A DNA stretch of 64,000 nucleotides from Alloactinosynnema sp. L-07 (GCF_900070365.1 NZ_LN850107.1:3844001-3908000), one strand, 5' to 3'. Positions 37,534 to 46,555 are shown, counted from the stretch's first letter. Program-made: numbers and translations. Notes: generated from the sequence alone by a model not told the origin.

Positions 37534-38139
37534 CTACGCGGCGAGCCGGGTGGTCACGAAGTCGATCGCCTTCTCCAGGGCCGCGTCGTGGCCGTCGACG
37601 GAGAGCAGCTCGTGCGGCAGGTCCAGGTCGCGCAGGACGTCGCCGACGTGACTGTCGGCCAGGACCCGGAACTCGGCATCGTTGTCGCGGACCTTGTTGT
37701 CACCCAACGGAATCGTCGGGTCCAGAGTGGTGCGGAACATCAGGTCGTAGCGGTCGCTGTGGCCCAGGGCGAGGGCTTCGAGCTTGGCGACCTGGACCGG
37801 GTCGGGCTTCTCCCGCCGGTACTCCAGAGCGGCCCGGTAGTAGCCGAGGGCATCGGGGACGGGGCGGTCGATGAGCACGACGTCGGAGTGCAGCCAGGCT
37901 TCCATCTCCTCGCTGATGCCGCGGGACATGATCCACAGGGTGGACAGCCAGGTGTGGTTGAACAGGATAGGCAGCCCGATGCGTTGTGCTGCCTCGCCGA
38001 GGTCGGCGACGGTGCCGACGACGATGTGCCTGCGGCGCAGGTCGTGGGCGAGGCGGGCGAGGAAGGTGGACTTGCCGGTGGAGTGGGTGCCGAGCACCGC
38101 GATCGTGACCGGCTTCTCGACCTCGGATGCGGTCACCAC
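37534..38139 (-). CDS. P-loop NTPase (NadR/Ttd14-like AAA_28 type)
   Basis: A 201-residue cytoplasmic NTPase with Walker A GTHSTGKST near residue 17 and a Walker B-like DVVLIDRPVPDALGYY near residue 90. DRYDLMFRTTLDPTIPLGDN reads like the substrate loop of small nucleotide or metabolite kinases such as the NadR kinase domain. It begins within the last codons of the exonuclease gene (GTGGTGA), so it is coupled to it. It may phosphorylate a small molecule or nucleotide; this is inference. Confidence 0.75.
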   Translation of the reverse strand: MVTASEVEKPVTIAVLGTHSTGKSTFLARLAHDLRRRHIVVGTVADLGEAAQRIGLPILFNHTWLSTLWIMSRGISEEMEAWLHSDVVLIDRPVPDALGYYRAALEYRREKPDPVQVAKLEALALGHSDRYDLMFRTTLDPTIPLGDNKVRDNDAEFRVLADSHVGDVLRDLDLPHELLSVDGHDAALEKAIDFVTTRLAA

Positions 38140-38771
38140 AGCCCACCATCCGGTTCCTCAACCGGGGCGAACCCGGGCAGGGCGGCGACCTTGACCAAGC
38201 CCGTCCAGTCCAGTTCGCCGTCGTCGATCAGGCGCAGCAGCAGCTGCCAGGCGCACCAGGTGTCGTAGGCGGCGCGGTGGTGGCCGGACTCGGCGAACCC
38301 GGCCGGGTCGATCCCGGCGTGGGCGACGAGCTTGTCCAGGCCGTAGCCGGGCAGGTCCAGCCACACGTACTTGGCGAGCTTGAGGGTGTCGAGCACCATC
38401 GGCGGGCGCCACTCGGGCAGGTGCGCGCCGATCACCCGGTGTTCGACGGAGGCGTTGTGCGCCAACAGGATCCGGCCGTCCAGCAGCGCGGCGATCTCGC
38501 CCGCGACCTCGGGCCAGGCGGGGCAGTCGGCGACGTCGGCGTCGCGGATGCCGTGGACCTTGCGGGTGACCATCGCGGTGATCGGCTTCGGCGGCCGGAC
38601 CATCCAGGTCCGCATGTCCGCCTCGGCGCCGCCGTTCTGGTCGTCGATGGGCAGGGCGGCGAGTTCGATGATCTCCGGCGGGTGCTGGCCGTTGCCCTCC
38701 ACGTCCACCACGACCAGACGCCTGCCGTGCAGGGCCGCGGGCAGTTCGGGGGTCAGGGTGTCGGCGCTCAT
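38133..38771 (-). CDS. DEDDh-family 3'-5' exonuclease
   Basis: A 212-residue DnaQ-fold nuclease. Exo I is VVVDVEGNGQ (Asp23, Glu25). Exo II is LLAHNASVEHRVIG, where the usual Asp is Glu109. Exo III is GHHRAAYDTW with His164 and Asp169. The conserved Asp to Glu change may lower or alter activity. The ATG at 38771 overlaps the stop of the radical SAM gene (ATGA), and its stop overlaps the NTPase start, so the three are one operon. It is not part of a polymerase, and no other polymerase gene is nearby. Confidence 0.85.
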   Translation of the reverse strand: MSADTLTPELPAALHGRRLVVVDVEGNGQHPPEIIELAALPIDDQNGGAEADMRTWMVRPPKPITAMVTRKVHGIRDADVADCPAWPEVAGEIAALLDGRILLAHNASVEHRVIGAHLPEWRPPMVLDTLKLAKYVWLDLPGYGLDKLVAHAGIDPAGFAESGHHRAAYDTWCAWQLLLRLIDDGELDWTGLVKVAALPGFAPVEEPDGGLW

Positions 38772-39976
38772 CGCGGGTCCTCCGTGGCGATCGCGGTCGG
38801 CCAGCCTGTGTCGGCGCGGCCGTGTTGTTGGCGGTGGTGGGGCTTGGCGATGTCGTGGACCTGGTAGCCCAGGCCGTGCTGCATGAGGTAGCGGGGTTGC
38901 TCGTCGAGCCCGGCGACCACGACGGCGCGGTCGTTGACCTCGACCAGGGTGCCGCCCAACCGGGCGGCCATGTCGGCGACCCGCCGTTCGTCGGGCCGGG
39001 TCCACGCGTCCGCGCAGCGCTGCAGCTGCCGGGACGGGCAGATGTCGCACAGCTCGCGGATGCCGTAGTGGCCGTTGTAGTCGGCCACCCGGTGGGCGTA
39101 GGCGACCCCGCACGAGGTCTTGCGGAACAGCGGCGACCGGGCCGGGAACTTCGCGGCGTGAGCCAGGATCCGCTTCTCCAGATCCTGCGGGAAGAACTTG
39201 CGGCGGGCGCCGTCCTCGTAGGGTTCGGGCAGCCCGTGGGCCTGGTAGTAGTCGCGGATCTGGTCCTTGAAGAACAGGCCGGTGAACACCGTGGCGTGGG
39301 CGTGGTGGCTCAGCTCGATCGCGCGGGCGATGTGCTCGTCCGTGTCGTTGAGGCCGGGCACGATCGGCCGCCAGTACAGCACCACCCGGTAGTTCTCGGC
39401 GTGGTCGTAGGCGGTGCGCAGCGACGCGGCGGCGATGGTCGAGTCGACCGGTTCGATCCGGTCGTCGTCGATGCCGGAGTGCGTGACGAGGATCGTGAGC
39501 TTGATGTTGGTGAACGAGTTGAGGACCGCGCAGTCCTCTGGCTCGATGTGCCAGCGAGTGATCACTAGGACGTGGTTGGTCAGCCCCTGCTCGTCCAGTT
39601 CGCGCAGCATCGCGAAGGTGTGGGGTTTGACCGTGGCCAGCATGGGGTCGGTGGCCCGGTTCAGCATCTGGATCGGGGTCACGTGCGGCACGAAGTACTG
39701 GTGCCCGACCAGCAGGTCGGCGGCCTGGGCCTCGCTCATCAGCCGGCGTGGGATCTTCATGTCGAAGTTGTCGAACAGGTGCCGCACGCAGTAGCCGCAG
39801 TCCAGCGGGCAACCGATGATCCAGTTCACGCTCAGCCCGGACTTGCGGTACTCGATCACATCCAGCAACTCCGGCCGGACCTTGTCCCGCTGCTCCAGTG
39901 TGAGCAGCGGCAAGGGCCGCCGGGGCGGGCCGAGCGACGACAGTGTCGCGGCCAGTTCGTCCGCCTTGGTGGTCAC
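38768..39976 (-). CDS. Radical SAM protein with an extra C-terminal cysteine cluster
   Basis: A 402-residue radical SAM enzyme. The SAM-binding [4Fe-4S] motif C-x3-C-x2-C is in NWIIGCPLDCGYCVRHLFD (Cys56, Cys60, Cys63). The later strands include MLNRATDPML, VLVITRWHIEPED and RPIVPGLND. Near the end Cys289, Cys310, Cys313 and Cys321 (TSCG, then ELCDICPSRQLQRC) could hold a second cluster. The overall feel is of the spore-photoproduct-lyase side of the superfamily, but this is uncertain. The GTG at 39976 has GGGAGG 6 bases upstream; an ATG 18 bp earlier lacks one. It heads the operon with the exonuclease and NTPase genes. Confidence 0.82.
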   Translation of the reverse strand: MTTKADELAATLSSLGPPRRPLPLLTLEQRDKVRPELLDVIEYRKSGLSVNWIIGCPLDCGYCVRHLFDNFDMKIPRRLMSEAQAADLLVGHQYFVPHVTPIQMLNRATDPMLATVKPHTFAMLRELDEQGLTNHVLVITRWHIEPEDCAVLNSFTNIKLTILVTHSGIDDDRIEPVDSTIAAASLRTAYDHAENYRVVLYWRPIVPGLNDTDEHIARAIELSHHAHATVFTGLFFKDQIRDYYQAHGLPEPYEDGARRKFFPQDLEKRILAHAAKFPARSPLFRKTSCGVAYAHRVADYNGHYGIRELCDICPSRQLQRCADAWTRPDERRVADMAARLGGTLVEVNDRAVVVAGLDEQPRYLMQHGLGYQVHDIAKPHHRQQHGRADTGWPTAIATEDPR

Positions 39977-40044
39977 GGAGATCCTCCCGATCATGGTGCG
40001 GGTCGGTGTTTCCCGTGATCAGAGGACCAGAACCCGCTACGATC

Positions 40045-40097
40045 GCGGAACGAGGCAAGTCGACTACAGCCTGTATTTGCCTCCCTGTTCGTTCCGC
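40045..40097. promoter_or_regulatory. Operator-like interrupted inverted repeat
   Basis: GCGGAACGA (40045-40053) is complementary to TCGTTCCGC (40089-40097), and just inside GGCAA (40054-40058) is complementary to TTGCC (40077-40081). It lies in the 146-bp gap between the divergent radical SAM and XRE genes, where an autoregulator would act. The XRE protein encoded next to it is the natural candidate to bind. Confidence 0.45.
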
Positions 40098-40122
40098 AGG
40101 CACGAGGTGAGCGGGAGCCACC

Positions 40123-41613
40123 GTGACCGAGGACAACCCCGTCGACATCGGCGCAATCGCCGCGGCGCTGGCCGCCGAGATCCGGCGGCTGCGCAAGGAC
40201 GCCGGGCTGAGCCAGAAGCAGCTCGCCGCGCAGGTCGGCTACACCCGCCAGTACGTGTCGCTGGCTGAACGGGTCGGCTGCAACCTGCCGTCGCTGGAGT
40301 TGGTCCGGGCTCTGGACGCCCGACTCGGCGCGGGCGGGCGGCTGCTGGCCCTGCGCGAGCAGGCGCGAGCCGACCAGCGGGCCGTGCGGCACGCCCTGCC
40401 CGCATCCGCGCCGACGCACCTGCCCGGATTTGCCTCCCCCTTCACCATTGCTTTCCCACCCGCACGGCAGGTAGAGGGAGGCCGGTTCGCTATCTCCGTC
40501 CCAGCCGGCCGGTTCTTCGCCGGATCGACCATCACCGCCGCCAGCTACCCGGCGGTGGACGACGGGCGCATCGTGGTGCGCGTCCCCACTGGCCTCGCCG
40601 ACGACCCGGAGCTGCGCCGCCCCGGGCGGAATCTGGTTGTCGGCTCGGCCGATGGCCCGGCCGGTCAGCGGCTGTTCGCCTTGGACAACCGGGCCGCCCG
40701 CGTCCGCCTGGCCAAGGCGGTGGACGGTGCGCCGCTGCTGATTCCGGGCGCCTACGAACTCGACGACCTGACCCTGGGCGTGCTGTGGGCCGTGGCCAAT
40801 CTCGACGACGCCCTGCTCGACGACGACAACGCCCTGGCCGCCGCGGAGGCCCGCCTGCGCGGATTCGACAGTTCGACGTGGTCGACGGGCGGCCGGGACC
40901 TGGCCGCCGACCTCACCGCCGTGTCGCGAATGTGGTTGGGCTCGGACTTCTGCGCCCGCCACATCCTGCGCCACGCCGACGCCCTGCAGGACGTGCCCGC
41001 GTTCTGGACCCGCGAGCAACGAGGCGAGGAGTCCAGCACCTGGCTGCTGTTCGCCCACAAGTACGACTACCTGGCCCGCACCGCGGCCACCTTCGCCAGC
41101 ACCGGCGCGACACCCACCCGCACCTTCTGTGTCCCGTCCGGGGCCGTCACCGGTTCCCTGAGCCCCGAGCGGATCCTGCTGCTGCTCGCGGTCGCGCTCA
41201 TGGAGTCCTTCGGCATCGAGGTCCAGGTGTGCGCCGAACCCGAGTACAGCTCCGTTGCCGGGTTCGCCCTCGACCAGAGCCGCCGCGCGATCGTGGCCAA
41301 CTGGGTCGGCCACGACGGCGTCTGGCAGGTCGACGTGACCGACGACCGACCTGCCCTGCGCGAGTTCGCCGACGCCCGCGAATACGCCGATGCCCACTCC
41401 ATGATCGCCGGACCGACGCCGCCTGCCCGGTTGCGGGCGCTTGCCGCCTACCTCGACCTGGACTGGGCCTGGCTCACCCGACGCTGCGCCGACCTCGGCG
41501 ACTACGGCACCGTGGGCCTGGCCCAACCACGCAGCAGGCTGCTGTCCACGGCCGGGCTGGACAAGGCCTGCCGGTTCCTCGGCAGCCTCGGTGAACGGCA
41601 CGGCGAGCAGTAG
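40123..41613 (+). CDS. Large XRE-type helix-turn-helix protein
   Basis: A 496-residue protein. Residues 12-70 are an XRE helix-turn-helix ([38 protein letters not shown]). The remaining 420 residues are a large domain of unknown type, with [20 protein letters not shown] near 215, [19 protein letters not shown] near 270, and [20 protein letters not shown] near 370. There are no TPR or NB-ARC motifs. Large XRE proteins of this type occur in Streptomyces and relatives. The GTG at 40123 follows CGGGAG. It is likely to control both arms of the island from the shared 146-bp gap. Confidence 0.8.
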   Translation: MTEDNPVDIGAIAAALAAEIRRLRKDAGLSQKQLAAQVGYTRQYVSLAERVGCNLPSLELVRALDARLGAGGRLLALREQARADQRAVRHALPASAPTHLPGFASPFTIAFPPARQVEGGRFAISVPAGRFFAGSTITAASYPAVDDGRIVVRVPTGLADDPELRRPGRNLVVGSADGPAGQRLFALDNRAARVRLAKAVDGAPLLIPGAYELDDLTLGVLWAVANLDDALLDDDNALAAAEARLRGFDSSTWSTGGRDLAADLTAVSRMWLGSDFCARHILRHADALQDVPAFWTREQRGEESSTWLLFAHKYDYLARTAATFASTGATPTRTFCVPSGAVTGSLSPERILLLLAVALMESFGIEVQVCAEPEYSSVAGFALDQSRRAIVANWVGHDGVWQVDVTDDRPALREFADAREYADAHSMIAGPTPPARLRALAAYLDLDWAWLTRRCADLGDYGTVGLAQPRSRLLSTAGLDKACRFLGSLGERHGEQ

Positions 41614-41654
41614 GCTGCCGATCACTGTCCGCACGTGGCCCGGGAAGGATCAGG

Positions 41655-42713
41655 GTGCCTGACGCCCAGCAAGCCAACCGTCGTGTCGTCGTGTTCGGCC
41701 TCGGCGGCACCATCGCCATGACCAGCAGCGACACCGGCGGCGTCGTGCCCGCCCTGTCGGCCGAACAACTCGTCGCCGCCGTACCGGGCCTGGCCGACAC
41801 CGGCATCACCGTCGACGTCGTCGACTTCCGCCGCAAGCCGGGCGCGTCCCTGACCTTCGACGACCTGACCGAACTCGCCGACGCGATCACAACCCGGCTC
41901 GCCGACAGCGATGTGGACGGCGCGGTGGTCACCCAGGGCACCGACACGATCGAGGAGACGGCCTACCTGCTCGACCTGCTTCATCAAGGCCCGCAGCCGC
42001 TGGTGGTGACCGGTGCGATGCGCAACCCGACTCTGGCCGGAGCCGACGGCCCGGCGAACGTCCTCGCCGCCATCCAGGTCGCCGCCAGCCCCGAGCTGCG
42101 TGGGCAGGGCTGCCTGGTCGTGCTCGCCGACGAGATCCACGCCGCCCGCCGGGTCCGCAAGACCCACTCCACCAGCGGCGCCACCTTCCAGTCACTCAAC
42201 GGCGGCCCGCTCGGCGCGGTCCTCGAAGGCCGGCCCCGGCTGCACAACCGCCTCGCCGACCGCACCACCGTCCCCGCTGGACCCCGCATGCCCGGCAAGC
42301 GGGTCGGCTTGGCCACGATCTCCCTGGGCGACGACGGCACGATGATGGCCGCCGCCGACCGGCTCGACGGACTCGTGGTGGCCGCCTTCGGCGTCGGACA
42401 CGTCCCCGCCGATCTCGTGCCGCTCCTGGCGAAGATCGCAGACCGGATCCCCGTGGTTCTGGCCTCCCGCACCGGATCCGGGTCCACACTGCGCTCCACC
42501 TACGCGTTCCCCGGCAGCGAACGCGACCTGCTCGACCACGGCCTCATCGGCGCCGGATTCCTCGACCCGCTCAAATCCCGCATCCTGCTTCACACCCTGC
42601 TCACCGCCGACACTGACCGCGCCACGATCGCGGCCGCGTTCGACGCCGCAGGCGGCCACGCCCACCCCAGCACGTGGCCCTGGAGCGCCCCCACCGTTAG
42701 CCAGGAGCCCTAG
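41655..42713 (+). CDS. L-asparaginase family amidohydrolase
   Basis: A 352-residue enzyme of the bacterial asparaginase/glutaminase fold. The first active-site motif is [14 protein letters not shown] (nucleophile Thr), the second [19 protein letters not shown] (Thr-Asp pair). [20 protein letters not shown] and [16 protein letters not shown] carry the remaining conserved Asp and Lys. There is no signal peptide, so it is cytoplasmic. The GTG at 41655 follows GAAGGA. It lies 41 bp after the XRE gene and 5 bp before the PPC gene. It might act on a modified amide rather than on asparagine, but nothing in the sequence proves that. Confidence 0.92.
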   Translation: MPDAQQANRRVVVFGLGGTIAMTSSDTGGVVPALSAEQLVAAVPGLADTGITVDVVDFRRKPGASLTFDDLTELADAITTRLADSDVDGAVVTQGTDTIEETAYLLDLLHQGPQPLVVTGAMRNPTLAGADGPANVLAAIQVAASPELRGQGCLVVLADEIHAARRVRKTHSTSGATFQSLNGGPLGAVLEGRPRLHNRLADRTTVPAGPRMPGKRVGLATISLGDDGTMMAAADRLDGLVVAAFGVGHVPADLVPLLAKIADRIPVVLASRTGSGSTLRSTYAFPGSERDLLDHGLIGAGFLDPLKSRILLHTLLTADTDRATIAAAFDAAGGHAHPSTWPWSAPTVSQEP

Positions 42714-42718
42714 ACCCC

Positions 42719-43195
42719 GTGCGCAGCCACGACCTCACCCTCGGGCGCTCCTTCGGCGTCACCTTCGACCATGGCGAGGACTTCTTCACCGCCCTAGCCG
42801 AGTTCTGCCGCGTCAACAACGTCCGCCACGGCTACATCCCCTCGTTCATCGCCGGATTCGCCGAGGTCGACATCGTCGGCACGTGCGACAAACTCGACGA
42901 CCCGAACGCGCCCGTGTGGACCAAGGTCCACCTGACCAACGTCGAAGCCTTCGGCGGCGGCACGCTGGCCTACGACCCCGACACCGACCAGGTCCTCCCC
43001 CACATCCACGTCGCCGTCGGCCTCAAGGAACATGCCGCCACCGGCTACACAAGCCACCTGCTCGCCGCAGAGGTCCTGTTCCTCACCGAGATGCTCGTCA
43101 TCGAGGTCACCGACCCGGTCATGCGCCGCGAACGCCGGCCAGACCTCTACGACGTGCCCCTCCTGAGGTTCGTCCCCCCGGTCGATCAGTCCTGA
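42719..43195 (+). CDS. PPC-domain (DUF296) protein
   Basis: A 158-residue protein of the PPC family, found in bacterial stand-alone proteins and plant AT-hook proteins. It has RSFGVTFDHGEDFFTALAEF, NVRHGYIPSFIAGFAEVDIV and a His-rich HIHVAVGLKEHAATGYTSHL, the metal or ligand site of bacterial members. The GTG start is 5 bp after the asparaginase stop, so both are surely co-expressed. Bacterial PPC proteins form trimers of unknown function. Its last 10 bp overlap the 3' end of convergent coaD, which marks the right edge of the island. Confidence 0.88.
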   Translation: MRSHDLTLGRSFGVTFDHGEDFFTALAEFCRVNNVRHGYIPSFIAGFAEVDIVGTCDKLDDPNAPVWTKVHLTNVEAFGGGTLAYDPDTDQVLPHIHVAVGLKEHAATGYTSHLLAAEVLFLTEMLVIEVTDPVMRRERRPDLYDVPLLRFVPPVDQS

Positions 43196-43680
43196 GCGGC
43201 GCGGTTTTCTTCCAAGCGCTTGAGCAGGCGGGTGTGGACGATTTCGGGGAGGAGGTGGGAGACCGCGCCGCCGTACGTCGCCACCTCCTTGACCAGTGAG
43301 CTCGACAGGAAGCTGTTCAGCGGCGAGGTCGGCATGAACATCGTCTCCACACCGGTCAGGCCCTGGTTCATCTGGGCCATCTGCAGCTCGTAGTCGAAGT
43401 CGCTGACCGCGCGCAGGCCCTTCACGATGGCCTGGACGTCGTGCTGCTTGCAGTAGTCGACCAGCAGGCCGTGCCAGGAGTCGACGCGCACGTTGGGGAG
43501 GTGGGCGGCGGTCTCGCGGAGCATGTCCATGCGCTCCTCGACCGTGAAGAGGCCCCGCTTGGTCTTGTTGATCATCACCGCGACGACGACCTCGTCGAAC
43601 AGCGCCGCGGCGCGCTCGATGATGTCGAGGTGGCCGTTGGTGGGGGGGTCGTATGAGCCCGGGCAGACAGCGCGCGTCAT
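43186..43680 (-). CDS. coaD: Phosphopantetheine adenylyltransferase
   Basis: Makes dephospho-CoA from 4'-phosphopantetheine and ATP, the penultimate step of CoA synthesis. The 164-residue protein has AVCPGSYDPPTNGHLDIIER with the (T/H)xGH site as TNGH, GLRAVSDFDYELQMAQMN, and SPLNSFLSSSLVKEVA near the end (the ISSTxVR-type motif). It is adjacent to rsmD, as in most actinobacteria. Confidence 0.97.
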   Translation of the reverse strand: MTRAVCPGSYDPPTNGHLDIIERAAALFDEVVVAVMINKTKRGLFTVEERMDMLRETAAHLPNVRVDSWHGLLVDYCKQHDVQAIVKGLRAVSDFDYELQMAQMNQGLTGVETMFMPTSPLNSFLSSSLVKEVATYGGAVSHLLPEIVHTRLLKRLEENRAAQD

Positions 43681-43705
43681 GAATCTGGACCGTAGCAGCC
43701 CGCGG

Positions 43706-44281
43706 TCACGCTGAGTCGGTGTCCGATGTCACGTGTGTCGCCCAGTGCAACTCTGTGTCGCCGTAGCGGCGGGAGCGGGTTCCGGCCAGCGGCTCCGGCC
43801 AGGCGGGCTCCCCCGCCCGGCTGTCGCGCTCGACCACGATCGTGGCGCCCGGTGTGGTCCAGCCGTTGTCGACCAGTGCGCGCAGCATGACCGCCAGCTC
43901 TGGCCCCTCGACGGCGTAGGGCGGGTCGGCGAAGACGACGTCGTACGGTTCGACGGGCGGCACCGCCAGCACCGTGGCGACCTTCCCCAGCCGGATGTCG
44001 GCCCCGGGCAGCGCCACGGTGGCGGCGTTGCGCTTGAGGACGGCCACGGCGTTGCGGTCGGACTCGACCAGGGTGGCCACGGCCGCGCCCCGCGACAGCG
44101 CCTCGAAACCCAAGGCGCCCGAGCCCGCGTACAGGTCGAGCACCCGCGCGCCGTGCAGGCCGACCCCGGCCTCCAACGCGCTGAACAGGGCCTCCCGTAC
44201 CCGGTCCGACGTGGGACGGGTCCCCTTCGGCGGCACCGCGAGCCTGCGGCCACCGGCCGCGCCCGCCACGATCCTGGTCAC
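43706..44281 (-). CDS. rsmD: 16S rRNA (guanine-966-N2)-methyltransferase
   Basis: A 191-residue rRNA methyltransferase. It begins VTRIVAGAAGGRRLAVPPKG with TRPTSDRVREALFSAL; SAM motif I is VLDLYAGSGALGFEALSRGA, and the catalytic motif IV is VVFADPPYA. GTG 44281 matches the family's start. A second GTG two codons upstream is possible. It is followed 25 bp later by coaD. Confidence 0.96.
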   Translation of the reverse strand: MTRIVAGAAGGRRLAVPPKGTRPTSDRVREALFSALEAGVGLHGARVLDLYAGSGALGFEALSRGAAVATLVESDRNAVAVLKRNAATVALPGADIRLGKVATVLAVPPVEPYDVVFADPPYAVEGPELAVMLRALVDNGWTTPGATIVVERDSRAGEPAWPEPLAGTRSRRYGDTELHWATHVTSDTDSA

Positions 44282-44310
44282 GAGCACATGGTGCCTGAGC
44301 AGCGCCGCGG

Positions 44311-44326
44311 CACCCCAAATGGGGTG
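44311..44326. promoter_or_regulatory. CACCCC-AAAT-GGGGTG palindrome
   Basis: A perfect 6+6 palindrome in the 137-bp gap between divergent rsmD and the HelD-like gene. Its place, 93 bp before the helicase gene, would fit an operator. I could not match it to a known actinobacterial regulator box. Confidence 0.3.
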
Positions 44327-44418
44327 AGGACGAGCACATCCGACATGAGCCTGATTCAGCCGCGACCCAAAGCGCGTAATCTCGCTCTTCCTGTATTCGA
44401 ACAACCGGGGAGCGCTGC

Positions 44419-46545
44419 GTGTCGGAACCCTCTGTGAGAGAGGCCGAGATCGCGGTCGAGCAGAAGCATGTCGACGTCGTCTACGCGCGGGTCGAAGAGA
44501 TGCGCGGCGAGGCAGAAGCGATGCGGAACCGGGGTGACGCGCTGGCACACGGCGCGCGCAACGAGGCGGTGTTCGAGCAGGCTGCGATGCTGTTCGAGCG
44601 GGACGTGATGGTCCGCCACGCCAACCAGATCCTGCGCACGCTCGACGCCGAGCATGAGGGCCTGGTCTTCGGGCGGCTCGACGACACGTCCGGCGAGACG
44701 ATGTACGTGGGCCGTCTTGGCGTGCGGGACATCAACTTCGACAACCTGGTCACCGACTGGCGTGCCCCGGCGGCGTCGCCGTTCTACCAGGCGACCGCCG
44801 AGCAGCCGATGGACGTGATCCGGCGGCGGGTGATCCGCTCGACCGGGCAGTCGGTGGTCGACATCGACGACGACCTGCTGATGCCCGAGCGGCACATCGA
44901 CAGCATGGCGGTGGTCGGCGAGGGCGCGCTGATGGCGAGCCTGACCCGCGCGCGTGGCGAGAACATGCGCGACATCGTCGCCACCATCCAGAAGGAGCAG
45001 GACGAGGCGATCCGGGCCCCGTGGCGGGGCGTCACCGAGATCACCGGCGGCCCCGGCACCGGCAAGACCGCGGTCGCGCTGCACCGCGTGGCCTACTTGC
45101 TCTACCGCGACCGCCGCCGGATGGGCGGCTCCGGGGTGCTGGTGGTCGGCCCGTCCCCCGCGTTCACCTCCTACATCTCGCGCGTGCTGCCATCGATGGG
45201 TGAGGACAACGTCGAGTTGCGGTCGCTGTCCGACCTGCTCGACGGGGTCAAGGCGGTCCGAGTCGACCCGGCCCCGGTCGCCGCGGTCAAGGGTTCGCTG
45301 CGGATGCGCCGGGTGCTCAAGCGCGCCATCCGCGAGGCGCCCTCGGACGCGCAACACGAGTTCCGGATCATGTACCGGGGCGAGGTCCTCAAGCTCGACG
45401 CACGCGAGTTGGCCGTGGTGCGCAACAACGTGCACAACGGCAAGCGCCCGCCGAATCAGTCGCGCGTGGACGCCGCCGAGGCGCTGCTGGAGGCGCTGTG
45501 GCGCAAGGCCGACTCGTACACCGACTTCCCGGTGAAGCGGGCCGAGCTGATCACCGAGCTGGGTGAGCGGATCGACTTCCACCGGTTCGTCGTCGTCTGG
45601 TGGCAGCTGCTGACCCCAGCCGAGATCCTGCGCTCCCTCGGCGACCGGCGGCGGCTGTCGCGGATCGCGGGCCGCGGGCTCACCCGGACCGAAGTGGATA
45701 TGCTGGCCGACTCGTGGGCCGACACGAACGGCGGCCCGTCGGTGGCCGACGTCGCCCTGCTCGACGAGCTGCGGGTGCTGCTCGGCAAGCCGCCGAAGCG
45801 TAAGAAGCGACGAACGGACACGTCGATGGCGGAGCTGAAGACCTGGTCGGAGCGGCAGAGCGGCCCCGGCTACCACCGTCCTGACGACTACGACGAGTTC
45901 TCCCACATCGTCGTCGACGAGGCGCAGGACCTGTCCCCGATGCAGTGGCGGATGGTCGGCAGGCGGGGCAAGTACGCGAGCTGGACCGTCGTCGGCGACC
46001 CGGTGCAGAGCTCGTGGCCGGACCCGGCGGAGGCGCGGCAGGCGCAGGACGGCGCGTTCGGCGGTCCCCGGACCGAGCGCCGACAGTTCGCGCTGCGCAC
46101 CAACTACCGGAACTCGGCGGAGATCTTCGACCTCGCCGGCAAGGTCGTGCGCGATGTATCGACCCCCGAGCAGCTGCCGCACGCGGTGCGCAGCACCGGC
46201 ATCGAACCCGCGATCGAGCTGTGCGGGTTCGACGAGCTGACCCACGTCGCCGTCGCCGCGGCGCGGGAGCTGCTCGGCACGGTCGACGGCACGGTCGGGG
46301 TGATCACCGCGACCAGCCGGGTCGACTCGACCCGGTCGGCGATCGAACGGCTCAACGACGAGCGGCTGCGGGTGGTCGACGGGCTGGAGTCGAAGGGCTT
46401 GGAGTACGACGCGGTCGTGCTCGTCGAGCCCGCGGAGCTGGTGTCGGAGTCGACGACGGGGCCGCGGACGCTGTATGTCGCGCTCACCCGGGCCACCCAG
46501 CGGCTCACCGTCGTGACGACCGACCCGAACTGGCCGGACAGCTGA
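44419..46545 (+). CDS. helD: HelD-like RNA polymerase recycling factor (UvrD/Rep-type helicase fold)
   Basis: A 708-residue superfamily 1 protein. The N-terminal coiled coil (EAEIAVEQKHVDVVYARVEE) inserts into the RNA polymerase secondary channel in characterised HelD proteins. Then come DINFDNLVTDWRAPAASPFY (typical of HelD), Walker A ITGGPGTGKTAVALHRVAYL, Walker B HIVVDEAQDLSPMQWRM, and GLESKGLEYDAVVLVEP with LYVALTRATQRLTVV as motifs V and VI. The size and order fit the actinobacterial class II HelD. The GTG at 44419 is used. It is followed 10 bp later by the GGDEF gene, so they are one operon. Confidence 0.93.
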   Translation: MSEPSVREAEIAVEQKHVDVVYARVEEMRGEAEAMRNRGDALAHGARNEAVFEQAAMLFERDVMVRHANQILRTLDAEHEGLVFGRLDDTSGETMYVGRLGVRDINFDNLVTDWRAPAASPFYQATAEQPMDVIRRRVIRSTGQSVVDIDDDLLMPERHIDSMAVVGEGALMASLTRARGENMRDIVATIQKEQDEAIRAPWRGVTEITGGPGTGKTAVALHRVAYLLYRDRRRMGGSGVLVVGPSPAFTSYISRVLPSMGEDNVELRSLSDLLDGVKAVRVDPAPVAAVKGSLRMRRVLKRAIREAPSDAQHEFRIMYRGEVLKLDARELAVVRNNVHNGKRPPNQSRVDAAEALLEALWRKADSYTDFPVKRAELITELGERIDFHRFVVVWWQLLTPAEILRSLGDRRRLSRIAGRGLTRTEVDMLADSWADTNGGPSVADVALLDELRVLLGKPPKRKKRRTDTSMAELKTWSERQSGPGYHRPDDYDEFSHIVVDEAQDLSPMQWRMVGRRGKYASWTVVGDPVQSSWPDPAEARQAQDGAFGGPRTERRQFALRTNYRNSAEIFDLAGKVVRDVSTPEQLPHAVRSTGIEPAIELCGFDELTHVAVAAARELLGTVDGTVGVITATSRVDSTRSAIERLNDERLRVVDGLESKGLEYDAVVLVEPAELVSESTTGPRTLYVALTRATQRLTVVTTDPNWPDS

Positions 46546-46555
46546 GGAGCGGCCC

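Noticed and set aside
42719..43680. Reading the 10-bp overlap of the PPC gene with coaD as an assembly or annotation error
   Set aside because: Both ends carry family-typical C-termini and intact stops, and short convergent overlaps are frequent in this window.
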